Source: Rhynchopus sp. YZ270_cl-10 (taxonomy: Eukaryota > Euglenozoa > Diplonemea > Diplonemida > Diplonemidae). Taken from it: a DNA stretch of 64,000 bases. The stretch covers positions 434,001-498,000 of the forward strand of contig OZ037875.1 of NCBI GenBank assembly GCA_964035575.1, in the 5' to 3' direction. The notes beneath the pieces were generated by a model that saw nothing but the letters and a program-made list of their open reading frames with translations, had not been told where the DNA came from and ran no database searches. The translations under genes and the position numbers were made by a program. Shown here piece by piece: positions 29,326 to 40,088 of this stretch; position 1 is the first letter of the stretch, and each line of letters starts with the position of its first letter.

Positions 29326-29598
29326 CACGACGGTGATGTAACGGGTGTTACAAGTGGAGTTACATGTAACTTTTGTTACATGTAACTCACTTGTAACTCA
29401 CTTGTAACCCACTTGTAACCCACTTGTAACCCACTTGTAACCCACCAGTTACAACCTGATTTTGCCTGTAATTCATGTATCCCACTTGTAACTCACTTGT
29501 AACTCACTTGTAACTCACTTGTAACTCACTTGTAACGGTTTTTCACTTGTAACGTTACATGTAACTTCACTTGTAATGTACTGTACATCACCGTCGTG
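29326..29598. mobile_element. 273-bp MITE with TA target duplication
   Basis: Perfect 15-bp terminal inverted repeats CACGACGGTGATGTA (29326-29340 and 29584-29598) are flanked by TA on both sides, as for Tc1/mariner-type elements. The interior is made of variants of the 10-bp unit CACTTGTAAC repeated about 15 times, plus palindromic GTTACATGTAAC. There is no coding capacity. Confidence 0.85.
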
Positions 29599-29609
29599 TA
29601 CCCCCCCTC

Positions 29610-29744
29610 ACAGCAGAGAATAAGACTCGGGGACCCGGTTATTCTCAGTCGGACTGGGACCCGGTACCGGGACCAGGACTAGGACCGGGAACCTTGACCA
29701 GGACTGGGACCCAGGGACCGGGGACCCGGCTTATTCTCTGCTGT
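29610..29744. mobile_element. 135-bp inverted-repeat element
   Basis: Perfect 15-bp inverted termini ACAGCAGAGAATAAG (29610-29624) and CTTATTCTCTGCTGT (29730-29744) enclose a GGGACC-rich, internally repetitive core. It lies about 10 bp from the preceding MITE. It is a separate, smaller non-autonomous element. Confidence 0.75.
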
Positions 29745-30395
29745 GCCCCCCTTCTAAGATCACAATGGCAAAGTATCGACACAAAAAAAAAATATGGGGA
29801 CACAGTTACGGTGTCGTTTCCACGAAGCGAGAGTTAGCGATAGGTAGGACAGCTTTCGTGGAGCAGCACGAGAACAAAAAAATAAAATAAAATTCGGCAA
29901 TAAAACCGGGGTCTCTATAGACTATTGTTCCATTTTTCTTTCTCTAAAGATGAAAGTTGGGAAATACAAACCCTCTCGTGATACATATTGTGTGCCTAAA
30001 CAAAAAGAACAAAGCGAGTTGACTACACGTTTTATCAATTTAACACCTCTGCACCGAGGTACCTCCACTTATCTATTTTATTTGACGTCTGTTTGTTGAC
30101 TGCCTCCCTCCTTCTACGTTTCTCCTAGGTAAAAAAAAAACACACACTGTTTTAAACAAACACTTGGTGAAAGTGAGACGGTACTAAAGTCAAATCTAGC
30201 GTTCCCCCAAAACCCGAAAACCCCTCCAAACACTGCCCTGCAGTATAGTGGTGAGGTGGAACACAATAGGGAAGAAGGGCAATCGGTGAGACATCAACGA
30301 CATCCAAAAACACGCGTGTTTTCATTTCCACACATATTTGCATATCTCGTACTACACACAACACAAACCACGCCCCATACGCCTCTCGCAGCACT

Positions 30396-33326
30396 CTATG
30401 TCTTCCCACTACCCTGGCTTTGGGAGTCCTTTCGCCCGCTTCTTTCGTAATGTGACATGGTTGCTGTGGAACCTCGTCTGCTCATTCCGTGTGAAGAGGA
30501 CCCAGCTTGGCCTTGGACGTGCGCACGGAGGTCGTTGTTGCTGGGTTTGCTTCGTGGGCTGCTGCTACCGTATTTTCCTCTAGCGCGTTTCGATCCGTGC
30601 CGTCCGTCGGCTTCGTGCTTAGCCTTTTGAATTTCACCTCCAAGCGCGCTGGTAGCTTTGGAAAGAATGCCTCCCCTTTTGACCGATTTTTGTGCAGTTT
30701 TGCTGAGCGTGCTGGCACCGCTCTTTGCACCGTCCTCCACTGTGTGCGCTGCTTGCTCTGCTGCCTTGAAGGTCTTCTCTGCCGCCTTTCTGGACGCCTC
30801 CGCACCCTTCTTGGCAGTGTTCCCCACCTCATCTGCCAAGGCAACCGTAGTATTCCTCAACTGTTTCGCAGTCTTCTTCGTTGTCTTCTCTGCATCCTTC
30901 AACGTCTCCTCCACCTTCTGCTTCGCATCAAGAATCTGTGTTTTGAAGTTCCCTAAGGTCAGATCATTTCCTGCATAAATATTTCTGTACTCATTTTTGA
31001 AGCTCGCATGCTGATCAAGAAATTCCTTCAGCGACGGATGCGTGAAGAACGGTCGTCTGATGGACCCATCATTCACCTCCATGTCGTAACAGTAGCACAT
31101 CAGGAAGGCATCCATCGTGGCGTTGGTGATCTGCGCAAAAAGCGTGGAGACAAAGAAGGAGCAGGCACTGATGAGGACCACGATGATGACAGGGTTGTCT
31201 ATACCCTCCCCCATGGGGGTTTTGAGCAGCAGAAACGTTGTTGTAAGAAGCGTGATCGAGAGAATCCCAAGACGGCCAAATAGCGCAACATTCTCAGACA
31301 CCTCAGCCACCATCCCTACCTCATTCTTGTGAAGGTCATAGAGCCGCCCTGCCCTGCGTGCAGCATGAAAGAAATCAGATCCTTCAATGCACTGTACACA
31401 AAACGCGTCGCGTCGTACCAGCTTCAAACCCTTATCAAAAAGCATCAAAATATAATGAATAATGCACGTAAAAAAGAACAACGCTCGCGGCAGTTTATCA
31501 AGTAAAGTACGTAATAAAGCTTGAATTTTTTCAAGGTAAGACCGGATTGATTCAAATAACGTTAATATAACTGCACCAACCGCGCACGATCCTACATGCT
31601 TTTGAACGCAATGAAAGGTGATCCATACTCCGTCGCGTGGTGGGAGTTTTGGCTCCCCAGGTTTGCTGAAATACCACATACATGATATGAACGTTGTGAA
31701 TGAATATCCTATCATGTTGACAAGCCCGAGAGACCAGATGACAACAACAAGGCACATTGCTTGGAATGGGGTGCGGGCGACAAGGAGATTGAAATCCTTC
31801 GGCTTGAGATGGTAAAGGTCTGTGTTGTGCAGGATGTTTGTATAGCTGTTTCCTTGTAAATCTGAATTCAACCCGATCGAGCCAATAAACAGAATCGCTA
31901 TGTACGCCAAAGCCAGCACCATTATCTGCAGCAACCACATAAACGGGGCAATCGCAGATATGCCTGGAGACTGTTTCAGCACCTTCCCACTCTCTCGCAT
32001 CATGTCTGATGCGATGACTACCTTCTTTCTTAATAGGAGGCACATCACCGCGTTGATTGATCCTACTATAATGAGAACGTAGGCAAACGTGGAAAACTGG
32101 TTTTCATATCGTTTTCGCATGAGAAATTTTTGTTCTGTTGTGGTTTGCAGCATGGCTTTGTGTTCTAGTAGAAATAGCGCTGTGGTGATTGAAGATGCTA
32201 CCAGCAGGACCACGGAGCCCCATGAAACGTAGAGGGGCGATTTTTTCATGAGAAGCAGATAGACCTCACCGTACACAAAGGTTACGACGGAGCCGGCAAG
32301 AATGACGTTGCGCGCTGCGTAACAGTCTGCGGTAACGGAGAACCACCAATCTTTGTGATACGACACCCAATTGGAGAGTTCGTGCATTAATGGCGCAACG
32401 TTTGCATCCACAATCTCTGTCGATCCATTCGAATAGATGTCAGGTACACACTGCCGGTGCAGCAACGTACTAGGGTACATTACCCGAAAGCTGCGTACAC
32501 ATCCTGCCTCAGGGTTGCGAGAACAATAATTTGTTGTCCTGCATTTTGCAGAGTTTTTACACCCAACCTCTGTAGACGACACATCCCACTCCCACATATA
32601 CTGCTTCACCCCTTCCCGAAATCGGATATGCACGGCAACGTTCTGTTCATACTTCGGGCATTCCGAAACGCAGATCCCATACTTTATTATATTGTCCAGC
32701 CCTTCCCCTAAGACATCCGGGTCGATTGGATACCAAAGATATTTGAGTTCACTCCATTCGTATTTTAAATCTGTAAGAAGAACTGCGGGAGGCGCGACTG
32801 ACGCTGTATCACCACAAGTATTCCCTACCATGTCTTGCCCACCGACAGCAAGAATCGTAAGGTTCCCTTCGAGATACCCAAAGACGCCAGCAAAGATGCA
32901 AACAATCCAAAGAAATGTGAGAAGACGAACCGGAAATTTGTCGGTCGAATCGCGACGGGATTTATTAACGTAACCGCCCGCTGGGACACGAAGCCAGGGT
33001 TTCACAAAAGCGCCTTTAGTGCAGGTTGATGCTGGTTCTAAACCGAATTTATCATTATCTAATCGCCCTCCGTGCCAAGGTTGCGGCTCTTCCAAAAACT
33101 CTGCTGGCCCAGCTGTGATCAAAATATGATCCTTTGCAGCGAGCTTAGTCTTTGTCAAGATCCCGTTGCTCTTATTCTTGTCCTCGGGCGCCTTTACGTC
33201 TGGGTTGTCAGCGGCGGCCAGGAGGTTGACCCCTTCGTCCTTCATCTCCGTCCCTTCGTCCTCTCCATTGAATTCTGTGGGGGCCTCCTTCCGCTTGCGT
33301 TTCTTCCTCAGCTTTCCTGGAAGCAT
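30396..33326 (-). CDS. SLC44/CTL choline-transporter-like membrane protein
   Basis: 976 codons in one exon. A charged cytosolic N terminus (about 1-125) leads to the first membrane helix (LLTFLWIVCIFAGVFGY). A large Cys-rich lumenal or extracellular loop follows (about 150-335, with CVSECPKYEQN and several Cys pairs). A multi-helix core from about 335 to 800 then ends in the family hallmark DAFLMCYCYDMEVNDGSIRRPFF, close to the animal pattern DTLFLCFLEDLERNDGS...RPYF. These proteins move choline or related amines across plasma or organelle membranes; the substrate here is inferred. Unusual is the tail of roughly 170 residues after the core: repetitive, amphipathic and Ala/Lys-rich (EKTTKKTAKQL, EASRKAAEKTFKAAEQAA), like LEA or apolipoprotein helices, then a basic Ser-rich end. 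Confidence 0.9.
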   Translation of the reverse strand: MLPGKLRKKRKRKEAPTEFNGEDEGTEMKDEGVNLLAAADNPDVKAPEDKNKSNGILTKTKLAAKDHILITAGPAEFLEEPQPWHGGRLDNDKFGLEPASTCTKGAFVKPWLRVPAGGYVNKSRRDSTDKFPVRLLTFLWIVCIFAGVFGYLEGNLTILAVGGQDMVGNTCGDTASVAPPAVLLTDLKYEWSELKYLWYPIDPDVLGEGLDNIIKYGICVSECPKYEQNVAVHIRFREGVKQYMWEWDVSSTEVGCKNSAKCRTTNYCSRNPEAGCVRSFRVMYPSTLLHRQCVPDIYSNGSTEIVDANVAPLMHELSNWVSYHKDWWFSVTADCYAARNVILAGSVVTFVYGEVYLLLMKKSPLYVSWGSVVLLVASSITTALFLLEHKAMLQTTTEQKFLMRKRYENQFSTFAYVLIIVGSINAVMCLLLRKKVVIASDMMRESGKVLKQSPGISAIAPFMWLLQIMVLALAYIAILFIGSIGLNSDLQGNSYTNILHNTDLYHLKPKDFNLLVARTPFQAMCLVVVIWSLGLVNMIGYSFTTFISCMWYFSKPGEPKLPPRDGVWITFHCVQKHVGSCAVGAVILTLFESIRSYLEKIQALLRTLLDKLPRALFFFTCIIHYILMLFDKGLKLVRRDAFCVQCIEGSDFFHAARRAGRLYDLHKNEVGMVAEVSENVALFGRLGILSITLLTTTFLLLKTPMGEGIDNPVIIVVLISACSFFVSTLFAQITNATMDAFLMCYCYDMEVNDGSIRRPFFTHPSLKEFLDQHASFKNEYRNIYAGNDLTLGNFKTQILDAKQKVEETLKDAEKTTKKTAKQLRNTTVALADEVGNTAKKGAEASRKAAEKTFKAAEQAAHTVEDGAKSGASTLSKTAQKSVKRGGILSKATSALGGEIQKAKHEADGRHGSKRARGKYGSSSPRSKPSNNDLRAHVQGQAGSSSHGMSRRGSTATMSHYERSGRKDSQSQGSGKT

Positions 33327-35183
33327 GGTTGGGAGGGAGGGGAGGGAGGAGGGGGGGTGAAGATGTGGTGTAGGGTGTTATGCAGGGTTTCTATAGTGCA
33401 TCCAAAAATTCCCTGGGTGTCGTGGTGAGGTTTTGGGTGAGGGCAAAAAGGGTGGGGGGAGGAAAATGGAGGTTTTTTGTGTCTGCGTGGTACAAATGAA
33501 GGGAGAAGAGACCACATTTAACCACAACTATTCAAAACATGAAATCTGTTGCTTTAATGGACTCAGAGAGCATTTTTTATGAGAAATGGGTGTCACATTC
33601 CACGTTAAGAGGTGTGCAGGATCACTAATGAATTGCGGGGGAGAATACACTTTGTTTTTTCGTTTCAATTTGATGGAGAAGGGAAGGGAGTGCATTTAGC
33701 TGGGGTGAAAGGGTTGTGGGCGATGAGACTGGGGGCATAGAAGGGTGATGCCGGGGTGTTTGAAAATGTTTTTTTTTTGTATGTTTTGAAAGTGCTTTGT
33801 GCTCTGTTTAATTTTGCTTGAATGTTTTTGTCTTGACGGAGTGGCCATATGAGGGGTGAGGAGTGCTCCCCCCTCCATCACCCCCTCTTTCATTTTAGTT
33901 TTGAGACAAAAAAAAATCGGTATCCCTGATTGGTTGGCTTGTGTTGCGTATGGTATAGGTGAACAGTATCCTCAAATGCTGTTCTGATAGGCAAAAAAAA
34001 AAACATAGAAAACGACTTCAGGATATGACAGTTAAATGAAATAAAGAAAAAACACTTTTTCGTTTATTGCACCGCAAAAGATTTGTGTTTTTTTTTCACT
34101 GATGCGGTGTCACAAAAACCCTATGGCAATAATTAATTGAGGCGCTTTTCCCGCGGGCACTTAAATGCGGGAATAATTTACCAGATCCGCTGTATTGTTG
34201 TTTATAAAATGCCTACGGGGGTGCAAGTAGGGGAAGAAAAAGTTGGTACGTCTAAGCCCCATTTTAGCCTCGCATGCAAAAAAAAAAGTGAAGTTAAAAA
34301 GTGCAAAACCCCCTAAAAAAAAGGCAGGACTAGCACATTTTCTATTTGTTTTTCATTACTTTGAAATCAAGGGAAACAAAACGCCTACACCCCCAGATCA
34401 ATACACCGGGGGGGGCACAAAGGTCAATGCATCCACATAAGAGGCGCTTCAATTGTTTCGTATACTAACTATTCTACTGAATAGAAGGTATAATAGGGTA
34501 CACTGAATGTACCCCTGAGAGGCGTTTTCAAGTAAATTCAAAAAATCATTACATCCAGACCAGAGCATCATGCAGGCTTTCTGTAATGTTTTCTTCCCCT
34601 AGATACATGACATACATAAAAAAGAAAAGTTTTGCAAGCTCTCGTGCGTTAGTCACCTGCAAAAAGAAAGACAATAATTGATGTGAATTGGGGTAGGGAA
34701 GAAAAATGGATTGAATAGCTTTGGCAATGCAATAAATCGGTCGCTAACTTGGGCAGGAAATATCGGGCCAAGTTGGTTGCCGTGTATAATGGGATGTGAA
34801 TAATTTTATAAAAAAAAAAAAATGGTAAATGAGATCAATCTTTCGAATTCAGAAAAAAAAAACAGAGCATTGACGTATTCGAGAGAGACAGAGGGGTGAC
34901 CTCTAACGGTGGCAGTAGTGTGATGGGAGCCCATTGGAATACATCAAAATACATCACAATACACGTGTGATGTATTTTAATGCATTTTGCGTATTCCAAT
35001 GGGCTCCCATCACAATACTGCCATCATTCGTGACCCTCAGAGAGAAGGGGATGTGCAACACGATGCACCTCATTTCCTTTCATTTATACAAAAACCGATC
35101 GGGTTTTGGGTAAAAAAAAACCCCCCTCCCTAGTTGAGTTTTTTTTTGAAAAAATCCCAAAAAAAAATCCACAAAATTAGTTT
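33327..35183. other. 1.9-kb gene-poor spacer
   Basis: G-rich leader of the SLC44 gene up to about 33520, then AT-rich DNA. It contains a TATTCTACTGAATAGAAGG / GGTACACTGAATGTACC repeat at 34465-34520, a CTCTCGTGCGTTAG hairpin relic near 34640 and the palindromic element at 34911-35022. No exon was found. Confidence 0.6.
34911..35022. mobile_element. Palindromic element with 32-bp arms
   Basis: Nearly perfect inverted arms 34911-34942 and 34991-35022 (GGCAGTA...ATTGGAATAC) surround a smaller nested palindrome (AATACATCACA...TGTGATGTATT). GTGACC occurs as a direct repeat just outside both arms. It would form a strong cruciform and is probably a foldback or MITE-type insertion. Confidence 0.75.
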
Positions 35184-35312
35184 TTACTCCGGTGTTTTGT
35201 TGTGTAACTCAATGTTGGTCAAAGCCCTTTGGAAGGTATAGACGTAATTCGTCCTGAACCCCTTAAGAGCAGCTTTTATGAAAGAACTTTCTATGCTACT
35301 CCCTTTATTTGA
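35184..35312 (-). CDS. Probable terminal exon of an unidentified gene
   Basis: A strong acceptor (a T/C-rich tract ending TCGTTTCAG) is followed by 42 open codons ending in TAA: SNKGSSIESSFIKAALKGF then RTNYVYTFQRALTNIELHNK. The peptide looks helical and well formed, but no upstream exon with a matching phase-0 donor was found between here and the small membrane-protein candidate at 38470-38718. It may belong to a gene with tiny upstream exons, or be fortuitous. Confidence 0.3.
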   Translation of the reverse strand, partial: SNKGSSIESSFIKAALKGFRTNYVYTFQRALTNIELHNKTPE

Positions 35313-35960
35313 CTGAAACGAGAAAAAAAAGTAAAAGAGTGCAAAAAAAAGGGGGATAATAACACATATAAAAAGCGAAACAAACCAGAAATGAAACGAA
35401 AAAAGAAGAAGAAGAAAAAAGGGGAGGAGGAATGCGGATGGCGGGAAGACTGATCATTTGAACAGTACTATGAAGGAAAGAAGAAGCTGACAGTGCAAAC
35501 GCCTCACCGGACAACCGGCGGATAGAGAGAGTATATCGTGTACGAACGTTATCGGGTGTACACTTTTATCCCCATCCTGAACCCCGGGTCGCTCTAAGCT
35601 ATTGCTTGGTTCCCATGCAGCCAAAAGAGAAATTGAAACTTGCTAAAAAAACGCTCGGTCGTGCTCATGCAAAGGGGGTGGGATGTGATCCGTACCGTAA
35701 AAGAGAACGGAGGCGGTTCAAAAAATGTGGTAAATATGGTAAATATCAAGGAAAGAAGAGAAAATAAGGGGTCACCCCCCCCTTCCTCAGGGCACGGGAG
35801 AGCCCAGGGAAGGGGGGGAGATTGGGTTTGGGGACAAGGAAAGACACGATGATCAGATGATAACTGCCACGTCGTTCGCTTCATGGAAAGACTTCTTTCT
35901 CTCTCTCGCTCTTTTCCCCTCTTTCACTGAAAACGCTAATTGAAACGCAGTAAATAAAGG

Positions 35961-36066
35961 TTGACTTGAAAATACAAAAGCCCTCTCATGAACAGTGTAC
36001 CTTGGTACAATGACCGGTGCACCCTCCACCATGCAGTTCAATCCATTTTGTGGTTTGCAACTGATC
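35961..36066 (-). repeat. Long hairpin-repeat copy near 36.0 kb
   Basis: Runs from TTGACTTGAAAATAC through TACCTTGGTACAATGACCGG to TTTGCAACTGATC. The CCGGGG...ACCCAA middle part is shortened to CACCCTCC. Same orientation as the other copies. Confidence 0.8.
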
Positions 36067-36201
36067 TAATGAACGCCTTAAAAAGGATATACCGATAAGT
36101 GCAGTTTGTGGTCGCCTGCAGTAGACAGTGCTACCAACAGGGACGCCAAAAAGCTCGGAGCTCGGATCCACAAAGGATGCGTTGTGATTTTCTAAAGAAA
36201 A

Positions 36202-36507
36202 GTTTATAAGATGATCCTAAGCCTCTCGTGCTTAGTCTGATTAGATTATTCTTTGGTTTATTCCTCTCGTGCTTAGTCACCTTCGTCACATTATAAATGG
36301 AAATGGAGGAATTGGGCGTTGGAACTTCGGTTTTTTGTCCAACTTAAGGTTTTTATACACCCAACATTGTAACAGAAAATACGTTAAGAAAGAGAGAAAA
36401 GAAAAGTTTCTAAGATGACCTTAAGCCTCTCGTGCTTAGTCTGATTAGATTACTTAATGTTTTGAACATTGGTTATTCATCCTAAGCCTCTCATGCTTAG
36501 TCACCTT
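36202..36507 (-). repeat. Two double CCTAAGC hairpins
   Basis: At 36202-36283 and 36406-36507 the usual hairpin is fused to CTGATTAGATTA and a second CTCTCGTGCTTAGTCACCTT (CTCTCATGCTTAG in the second). The repeated compound structure shows the double form is itself a unit that was copied, not two chance insertions. Confidence 0.75.
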
Positions 36508-38469
36508 AAAGAGAAAAAAAAAGGAGCTGCAAACTCAGTAGCATGTCGTCCAGTACATCGTGTGATGGGGAGGGGAATAGGGGAGAATAAAAAGGAAAAT
36601 CATTTTATTTCGTAATACATGCTGTATTTTTGGTTTCTTGCACTTTTGTCATCAAAAGTGGTAGGGAGGGAGAAAATCAAAAAAAAAAAGTGACCTTTTT
36701 TCGCATTGTGAAACCCCACCCACAAATTGACAGCGACCCAAATAAAAAACGAACATCTGAACGATGAATGCACATCGCAAACACTTTTCAAAGTAACGAA
36801 CGTGTCAAGAGGGGGTCTAACTGACAAAAATGTGAGGGTTGGCTGAGCCAGATTTCACGATATTTTTTTTTCTCGAAGCTTCATTTTAGATTCTTCCCGA
36901 AAGACTTTTTCGAAAAGAAAAGAGCGGAAGAACAGGAAAGAAATGAACACACGCTTTGAGTATTGAATGAGCACTTACTGGTAAACTGTTTTCTACAGTG
37001 CCTACAAGTAATGAGTGGTGGGGTAAAATTGAAGAAAAAAACCGGCTTTTTACGGCCGCCACCTGATCTTGATAACACGACTAGGAAAGGGAAGATTATT
37101 TTCGTTGAACGCAGCCAAACAGTATAATCTGAACTGGCAATAGTTTAACGGGAAGGGGGGTGTGAGGGGGGAGAGAAAATAGTCGGTATCAGACGATCAA
37201 AACGGCTATATTATTCCGATTTTCTAATAGTAGTCTGCGTGTAGGGGAAATTTTTAAAAAACTCGCAGGCGTCTTCATAACACTGGCACATGCCAAAAAG
37301 GAAAAAAAAAAAAAGCTTCGTGTTGATTTAAAAAAAAAAAAAACACTTTCAGTACTTAGATTTGTGTGCCCAAATAGTCCTTGAGGCTCTGGCGCAATAT
37401 ACGGATAGACGTGACGTTGTTACCTCACGGCCAGTATATTTAGATTTATTTTGCACCAACCGCCAATCCAAGGAAACCTTCAGACATTCAACAAACACGA
37501 CTCGATAGTAACCAAGAGAAAGGAAGACTTGAATAAAGGTGTATACTCTCTGCACACACCAAGGCGGAAAAACGAAATGTTGTTTTTTTTGGGGGTCTTG
37601 GACCCTGCATTTTGCACAGAACGAAATCACCATGTCAAACAGACAGGTTGTCGGTGCAAGAGGCTATGAGATACACGCAGATGGCACATCTCATCCCAAG
37701 GGTTGTGATAGAGATGAGACAGTTGGAGCTCTGGTCTGACCTTCTTTTAAAAAACAACTTTTGCGTCTCTCTTCATTTCAAAGGCGAGGATGTTGACAGA
37801 CGGCACACCTTATCCCAAGAGTGTGGCAGATATTAGGAATTCTGGTCTGACCTTTTTTGTTTTTCATAATAAAAGAGGGCAAAGTTGACAGTGCAAACGC
37901 CTCGGCGGAGGCACTGACACTCTGCGGGAAAGATGTCGGCACTTCCGGTTTCTATTTCATATTTTCAATTGATATGCAAAAACAAAAAGCAAAACAAAAG
38001 AAAGGTTGAATATGTGGACATATCTTTGAAAGCAAAAACAACAACAAATTGGTTCACTGAATAAGAAAAAACGAAGGTTGGTCATGCAAAAAACGAAATG
38101 AAAAGTTTATAAAATGACCCTAAGTAACTCTCATCGCTTGGTCACCTACAAACAAAAATGGTAGTTATTGCTGCAGATACCTCTTGACTGACCCATACAC
38201 TATGCCAGCCCAGGATCAAAGCACAACACCACACCACCCCTGCATTTGACAAACGAACGAACGCCAGCAAACACAAAAGGCTTGGTTTGCAAAAAAAACC
38301 CCTTCGCCTATCGGAAAATCATTGGATGTGAACAGACTCGGGAAGGGACAAAAAGAGGGTAAAAAGGAATAAAAAGCAAAGCGGGGCGAACACAATGCAC
38401 ACGGTATAAAGAAAAACCCCCAGTTGCGTTCCAGGCAAACGAAAGGGTGCCTTGGATATGAACTCCATA

Positions 38470-38718
38470 TCAGCTTTGGTGAGTTTTTCTTTTGCTATTT
38501 CCCGTTTTCGATGTGAGCGTCGAAACCGGGTTTTTATGACACACATACTCCCGCAGGACAAAGATAGAATTTGGAAGCGCAAAAAAAAGAAAGAAGCCAA
38601 AAAGAACTAAGAAGAGTTGAAATACTGAGAGGGTAATAATGGCTATGAGAGTACGTGCAGACTCATTGAGAGGTACAGGCACGTACAAGCCTCTTGTGAA
38701 TAAGTATTGGGCCAGCAT
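38470..38718 (-). CDS. Small single-pass membrane protein candidate
   Basis: The frame from the ATG at 38718 encodes YLFTRGLYVPVPLNESA followed by a long hydrophobic segment (TLIAIITLSVFQLFLVLFGF). It reaches a GTATGT donor at 38548. A 54-bp intron to an AAATAG acceptor would join 38494-38470 in frame, giving 64 residues ending KRKTHQS; unspliced, the frame gives 82 residues. The proposed intron is much shorter than the others here. The topology suggests an ER or plasma-membrane micro-protein. The family is not recognised, and chance hydrophobic coding from T-rich DNA is the main alternative. Confidence 0.3.
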   Translation of the reverse strand: MLAQYLFTRGLYVPVPLNESARTLIAIITLSVFQLFLVLFGFFLFFALPNSIFVLREYVCHKNPVSTLTSKTGNSKRKTHQS

Positions 38719-39328
38719 TTTAATTTAAAAAAATGCCGTAATTTTGATGTCAGTGTCTGTTGCGCGACTCTCCCATATATGCTGTCGTTCGTCTTTTTTT
38801 TTTGATATTTTTTTCGCAGCTCAAGGAAGCAATCGCATCCGCGATAATTGCACTCTAAGAAATTTTTGGGTACAAATAATTTGGATTTTTTTTTTTTTTT
38901 GGAGTAATTTTGGAGCCTCGGCTGTACGCCTAATATATTTTTTGGGTACTTTTTGTATGAGAATATTCCGTATTTAAAAAAAAAAGAGAAATTGAAGGGA
39001 AATGTGTTGAGTTTACCCCTTAATAACATAGGGATACTCATTGATAAGGAGACTAGCTTGCGACGAGATGGATCTGAGCCTCGCGCACTTAGCCACCTTG
39101 AGGGGGAAAGAGAGGGGATAACTACAAAATAGCAGTACATCTGCAGAACGGCATCGACAGCTCTATAGTGATTAATAAGAGTTTTTCTTGAGCTGGAATT
39201 TTACCTTTTTTTCTCTTCCGAAAAAATCCTGGATTCACATAGACACAATATTGCCTCATGGCAAAGCGGGTGGGTCTATGGGCCAGGGGACGGGGACAGT
39301 ATCTGCATTGGGAATAGGGAAAAGTGGA

Positions 39329-39455
39329 GGTGATTTGAGGTGATTTTACTCAAAACACAGTCACAAAAAATTCACAAAATCGAGGATGTGAATATATTGT
39401 CATTTTTTTTTTTTTTGTGACTGTGTTTTATTGAGTAAAAGTACCTCAAATCACC
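39329..39455. repeat. Inverted repeat with about 42-bp arms
   Basis: The left arm begins GGTGATTTGAGGTG (39329) and reads through ACTCAAA, ACACAGTCACAAAAAA. The right arm (about 39411-39455) is its near-complement ending CTCAAATCACC. The loop is about 40 bp and AT-rich. No target duplication was identified. Confidence 0.7.
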
Positions 39456-40017
39456 CCCAAAAAAAGATGCAAAAAAGAAAAAAAAGATGCATACATGAAT
39501 AAAGAGCTCGGAGGGGGTGGGGGAGAGTGGAGCCAGACTCCACAATCTGCGGTTGCGCTAGAAATGAGGGTAGGGTGAAAGCAAAATAAGAAAGAATGTG
39601 TCTTTGGCAATACAACGCCCCTCTTCGTGGCAGTGTACCTAATGATAATCAGTTGATAATGTGCCTCACGTGCACACATTATAAAAAGAAGAAATTTTTC
39701 TTGCAAGATCATCTTACAAACTTTCTCTTTCAATGAAGAAAATAAAGTAAAAAAACAGAGAACAGAATCACAGAGAAGATACAAAAAAAAAAAAAAAGAA
39801 TTGCTAGATAAACCTAAGCCTCTCACGCTTAATCCCCTTCAAAAGGAAGAATTGTTTCATATACTAACTATTCTACTGAATAGAAGGTAAAAAGGAAGAA
39901 GAAATAGAAAACCACAGAACACTAAAAGAGCATATTAGGAAGTGTTTCCCCCCGCCCTCCTTACTGGTATGTACTCGGAGGGCTGTCTTGAGATAAAGGA
40001 AAACCCCTTTTTTTTTT

Positions 40018-40088
40018 TGATAAATTGTTGTCAGTGTAGTTGCCTCGGGTTGTGTTGCCACAGTCGCGCAAATCTCCGCTTTCATGTA
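40018..40088 (-). repeat. TTGCCTCGGGTTGTG repeat family
   Basis: Plus-strand signature: a T-rich start, GATAAATTGTTG, GTGTAGTTGCCTCGGGTTGTG, TTGCCACAG, then CTCCACT. Other copies are at 44806-44884, 51405-51482 and 24808-24870. It shares its framework (TTGnTGnAnTAGTGTAG...CTCCAC) with the family at 21940, 44432, 45628, 56901 and 59856, so the two are diverged branches of one SINE-like repeat with an A-rich end on the minus strand. Confidence 0.7.

Larger units (their letters stand above)
28689..30395. other. Spacer with two MITEs and hairpin repeats
   Basis: Besides the MITEs at 29326-29598 and 29610-29744 it has a CCTAAGC hairpin at about 28813-28850, the B-box-type repeat at 29151-29262 and a partial long-family repeat near 29955. 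No RNA gene or exon was recognised. Confidence 0.6.
35313..38469. other. 3.2-kb gene-poor spacer
   Basis: Holds B-box-type repeats (35480, 37880), a long-family copy (35961-36066) and two double CCTAAGC hairpins (36202-36283 and 36406-36507) in which the hairpin is followed by CTGATTAGATTA and a second CTCTCGTGCTTAG. A diverged tandem duplication of about 65-70 bp lies at 37680-37850 (GGCACA...ATCCCAAG...GGTCTGACC). Small frames here lack support. Confidence 0.55.

Noticed and set aside
35615-35767. Plus-strand 50-codon basic frame (MQPKEKLKLAKKTLG...)
   Set aside because: Its first part lies in a repeat copy and the rest is A-rich. No other plus-strand host gene exists here.
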